A stretch of 16,875 nt of DNA from Thermoleophilia bacterium (lineage in GTDB: Bacteria; Actinomycetota; Thermoleophilia; Gaiellales; JAICJC01), in the NCBI GenBank assembly GCA_025928435.1, contig JAICJM010000077.1, positions 1 to 16,875 of the forward strand, read 5' to 3'. Of the stretch, positions 14,527 to 16,875 are shown in pieces (the stretch's first letter is position 1; each line of letters begins with the position of its first letter). The notes under the pieces were generated by a model. It worked only from the letters and a program-made list of their open reading frames with translations, was not told the DNA's origin and did not search any database. The position numbers and the translations under genes are program-made.

Positions 14527-16584
14527 ATGCGCGATCCCCGCTACGACGTCCTGTTCGAGCCCGTGCCCCTGGGCCCGGTGACGGCCCGCAACCGCTTCTT
14601 CCAGGTGCCGCACTGCAACGGCATGGGCCACGTCTATCCGAGCGCGCATGCCGAGATGCGCGGGGTGAAGGCGGAGGGCGGCTGGGCGGTCGTCTGCACG
14701 GAGGAGGTCGAGCTGCACCACTCGACGGACGTCGCCGGGTACATCGAGGGCCGGCTGTGGGACGACGCCGACATCCCGATGCACGCCCTCCTCGTCGACA
14801 AGGTGCACGAGCACGGGTCGCTGGCCGGCATCGAGCTCGTCCACAGCGGGATGACGGCGGCCAACCTGTACGTGCGCCAGCCGCCGATGGGGCCCAGCCA
14901 CCTGCCGGTGCAGACGAACGACCCGGTGCAGGCGCGGCGGATGAGCAAGGGCGACATCGCCGATCTGCGGCGCTGGCACCAGGCCGCGGTCGAGCGCTCG
15001 CTGCGGGCGGGGTACGACCTCGTCTACGTGTACGCGGCCCACGGGCTGACGACGCTCCAGCACTTCCTCTCGCGCCGGTTCAACGACCGCACGGACGAGT
15101 ACGGCGGCAGCGTCGAGAACCGCGCCCGGCTGCTGCGGGAGATCCTCGAGGACACCGTCGAGACCGTCGCCGGCCGGGCGGCGGTCGCCTGCCGCATCTG
15201 CGTCGACGAGCAGCTCGGCGACCGCGGCATCGACCGGGCCGAGATCGAGGAGGTGCTCGGCCTCGTCGGCGAGCTGCCCGACGTGTGGGACTTCATGGTG
15301 GGCGAGTGGGAGAACGACTCGCTCTCCTCCCGCTTCGCCGAGGAGGGCGCGCAGGAGGAGTACGTGCGCGGCCTCAAGGCCCTGACGAGCAAGCCGGTCG
15401 TCGGCGTCGGCCGCTTCACCTCCGCCGACACGATGGTGCGGATGGTGCGCGACGGCGTGCTCGACATGATCGGCTCGGCCCGGCCGTCGATCGCCGACCC
15501 GTTCCTCCCGAGGAAGATCGAGGAGGGTCGCTGGGACGACATCCGCGAGTGCATCGGCTGCAACATCTGCGTCACCGGCGATGCGACGGCCACGCCGATC
15601 CGCTGCACCCAGAACCCGAGCATGGGGGAGGAGTGGCGCCGCGGCTGGCACCCCGAGCGCATCCGGCCGAAGGAGTCCGACGCGAGTGTCCTCGTCGTCG
15701 GCGGCGGCCCGGCCGGACTCGAGGCGGCGGTCATGCTCGGCCGGCGCGGCTACGACGTGGTGCTGGCCGAGGCGGGCGCCGACATCGGTGGCCGGGTGGC
15801 GCTTGAGGCTCGCCTGCCGGGACTGGCGGCGTGGATCCGGGTCGCCGACTACCGCCGGAGCCAGCTCGCCAAGCTGGCGAACGTCGAGGTGGGCGTCGGC
15901 AGCCGGCTCGACGCGGCGGAGGCGGCCTCGTACGGCTTCGACCACATCGCCCTCGCGACCGGCGCCCGCTGGCGCGGCGACGGCGTCGGCCGCTGGCATT
16001 CGCGCCCGATCGAGCTCGGGCCCGGCGTCCAGGTGCTCACACCGGACGACCTGCTGCGCGGGACGCTCCCGGACGGCGAGCGCGTGCTCGTCTTCGACGA
16101 CGACCACTACTTCATGGGCGGCGCGCTGGCCGAGCTGCTGCGCGCGGCCGGGCGCGAGGTGACGCTCGTCACGCCGGAATCGCTCGTCTCGGCCTGGACG
16201 ACGAACACGATGGAGCAGGGCCGCATCCAGGGGCGTCTGCTGGGGCTCGGCGTCGAGGTGCTCGTGTCGCGGGCGCTCGTCCGGGCCGGCGACGGCCAGG
16301 CGGCCACGGCGTGCGTCTTCACCGAGGCCGAGCGCGAGCACGAGTGCGACGCGGTCGTGCTCGTCACGGGCCGGCTGCCGAACGACGAGCTGGCCGGCGA
16401 GCTCGGCGCCGCCGGCACGGGCTCGTCGGTGCGGCTGGTCGGTGACGCGCTGAGCCCGGGAACGATTGCTGCCGCCGTCTGGGACGGCCGCCGCTACGCC
16501 GAGGAGCTCGACGCCCTGCCGGCCGACGACACCGTGCCGCCCTTCCGCCGGGAAGTGGTCGCGCTGGGGACTGTCCCCGCCTGA
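14527..16584 (+). CDS. trimethylamine dehydrogenase-family flavoprotein (old-yellow-enzyme barrel + 4Fe-4S + ADP-binding domains)
   Basis: 685 residues, colinear with trimethylamine dehydrogenase of Methylophilus. The FMN barrel opens RDPRYDVLFEPVPLGP, with C30 in FQVPHCNGMG at the place of the 6-S-cysteinyl-FMN cysteine. Y169 and H172 (VYVYAAH) match the catalytic pair. A 4Fe-4S site follows: C342, C345, C348 and C360 in CIGCNIC-x11-C. SARPSIADPFLP (317-328) precedes it. The dinucleotide-binding domain starts at VVGGGPAGLEA (390-400) and ends with VTGRLPND and LVGDA. Such enzymes oxidatively demethylate or deaminate amines and pass electrons through FMN and the cluster, in TMADH to an electron-transfer flavoprotein. 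Substrate-cage residues differ: E60 for Tyr60, D352 for Trp355, and the Trp264 region is shortened around W261. It lacks the about 15-residue C-terminal tail of TMADH. No Shine-Dalgarno sequence; coupled to the gene five bases upstream. Confidence 0.92.
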   Translation: MRDPRYDVLFEPVPLGPVTARNRFFQVPHCNGMGHVYPSAHAEMRGVKAEGGWAVVCTEEVELHHSTDVAGYIEGRLWDDADIPMHALLVDKVHEHGSLAGIELVHSGMTAANLYVRQPPMGPSHLPVQTNDPVQARRMSKGDIADLRRWHQAAVERSLRAGYDLVYVYAAHGLTTLQHFLSRRFNDRTDEYGGSVENRARLLREILEDTVETVAGRAAVACRICVDEQLGDRGIDRAEIEEVLGLVGELPDVWDFMVGEWENDSLSSRFAEEGAQEEYVRGLKALTSKPVVGVGRFTSADTMVRMVRDGVLDMIGSARPSIADPFLPRKIEEGRWDDIRECIGCNICVTGDATATPIRCTQNPSMGEEWRRGWHPERIRPKESDASVLVVGGGPAGLEAAVMLGRRGYDVVLAEAGADIGGRVALEARLPGLAAWIRVADYRRSQLAKLANVEVGVGSRLDAAEAASYGFDHIALATGARWRGDGVGRWHSRPIELGPGVQVLTPDDLLRGTLPDGERVLVFDDDHYFMGGALAELLRAAGREVTLVTPESLVSAWTTNTMEQGRIQGRLLGLGVEVLVSRALVRAGDGQAATACVFTEAEREHECDAVVLVTGRLPNDELAGELGAAGTGSSVRLVGDALSPGTIAAAVWDGRRYAEELDALPADDTVPPFRREVVALGTVPA

Positions 16585-16599
16585 GCGGGGACAGTCCCC
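16566..16599 (+). terminator. 15-bp perfect hairpin, likely bidirectional terminator and dispersed-repeat unit
   Basis: GGGGACTGTCCCCGC (16566-16580), loop CTGA (16581-16584) and GCGGGGACAGTCCCC (16585-16599) pair without mismatch. Each arm is also a palindrome (GGGGAC-T/A-GTCCCC), so the DNA could form a nested cruciform. It lies between two convergent genes, supporting termination in both directions, although there is no T-tract. The stop codon of the flavoprotein occupies three of the four loop bases, and its last residues (GTVPA) are encoded by the left arm. GGGGACTGTCCCC-like units are dispersed repeats in many bacterial genomes, as I recall. Confidence 0.7.
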
Positions 16600-16602
16600 G
16601 AT

Positions 16603-16875
16603 TCAGAGCTTCGGGATGACGTCCGAGGCGAAGAGCGCGATCGTGCGCTCCTCGAGCTCGGGATCCGGGTTGAAGACGCAGATCGAGTCGAGTCCTGCCT
16701 CGAGCCACCACCGGATCTTGGCGACGACCTCGTCCGGCGAGCCGGTGAGGGTGAGATCCTCGAGCCACTCGTCCGGCATCCCGGCGGTCACGGCCTCCTC
16801 GCCGCCCCGCTCGATCATCGCCGCGAGCTCGTCCGAGATCCCGTAGGCGTCGGTCATGGTGTTCACGCCGAACTC
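16603..16875 (-). CDS. LLM-class flavin/F420-dependent oxidoreductase (C-terminal part, rest outside window)
   Basis: 90 C-terminal residues are visible, and the frame is open to the window edge, so the start lies beyond 16875. The pattern SPDEVVAKIRWWLEAGLDSICVFNP-(x)n-FASDVIPKL is the usual end of bacterial luciferase-like (LLM) oxidoreductases. There, GS/TPDEVAxxI...GxD precedes the last barrel strand and the closing helix. These use FMN or coenzyme F420; in actinomycetes F420 is common, but the cofactor-binding part is not in view. The GTG/ATG codons near 16866 are internal, since residues before them (EFG) continue the fold. It is convergent with the flavoprotein, separated by the hairpin. 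It could begin a further one-carbon or amine gene group beyond the window. Confidence 0.75.
   Translation of the reverse strand, partial: EFGVNTMTDAYGISDELAAMIERGGEEAVTAGMPDEWLEDLTLTGSPDEVVAKIRWWLEAGLDSICVFNPDPELEERTIALFASDVIPKL

Noticed and set aside
14368..16341. Minus-strand frame of 657 codons opposite the demethylase operon
   Set aside because: Low-complexity composition shadow; the plus strand has the full TMADH-like protein with conserved cofactor ligands.

Overview
The window is very GC-rich (roughly 70% or more by eye) bacterial chromosome, packed with genes on both strands and with no gene-free stretch over 90 bases. The gene families (stand-alone LigD-type primase-polymerase, ECF sigma factor with a SnoaL-like tail, LLM/F420-type oxidoreductase, DUF1206 membrane protein, PhoD-like phosphatase) and the probable leaderless promoters (TANNNT about 8-10 bases before the start codon) suggest an actinomycete-like bacterium, possibly of a deep lineage such as Thermoleophilia. 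That placement is inference. I see no rRNA, tRNA, CRISPR array, insertion sequence or prophage gene.

Layout. 1-834 (+): end of a class-III PLP aminotransferase, convergent with an MFS transporter at 839-2068 (-). 2116-3126 (+): PolD-type primase-polymerase with a good sigma-70 promoter. 3171-3662 (+): GNAT acetyltransferase. 3694-5526 (+): ribosome-associated GTPase TypA/BipA. 5581-6726 (+): secreted beta-propeller-like repeat protein. 6723-9252 (-): a translationally coupled operon, transcribed in the order PAP2 phosphatase, diacylglycerol-kinase-like lipid kinase, DUF1206 membrane protein. 9310-10254 (+): a second PAP2 phosphatase, divergent from the first. 10163-11824 (-): PhoD-like phosphatase whose 3' end overlaps the second PAP2 gene tail to tail. 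11913-12233 (+): small ABM-like protein. 12257-13306 (+): ECF sigma factor with SnoaL-like domain. 13349-14521 and 14527-16584 (+): a two-gene operon of a GcvT/DmdA-like tetrahydrofolate-dependent demethylase and a trimethylamine-dehydrogenase-family flavoprotein. 16603-16875 (-): C-terminal part of an LLM flavin/F420 oxidoreductase.

The most interesting region is 13290-16600. A TANNNT promoter is followed at once by a perfect 9-bp inverted repeat, a likely TetR-type operator. Then come two enzymes that together could strip methyl groups from a quaternary or tertiary amine: a folate-dependent methyl transfer and an oxidative, flavin/4Fe-4S demethylation. The flavoenzyme keeps the cofactor-binding and catalytic residues of trimethylamine dehydrogenase but has lost two of its three aromatic substrate-cage residues, so its substrate is probably not trimethylamine. 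The operon ends in a 15-bp perfect hairpin, each arm of which is itself a palindrome, with the stop codon in the loop. A second theme is lipid-phosphate chemistry: two PAP2 phosphatases, a lipid kinase and a PhoD-like phosphatase lie side by side.
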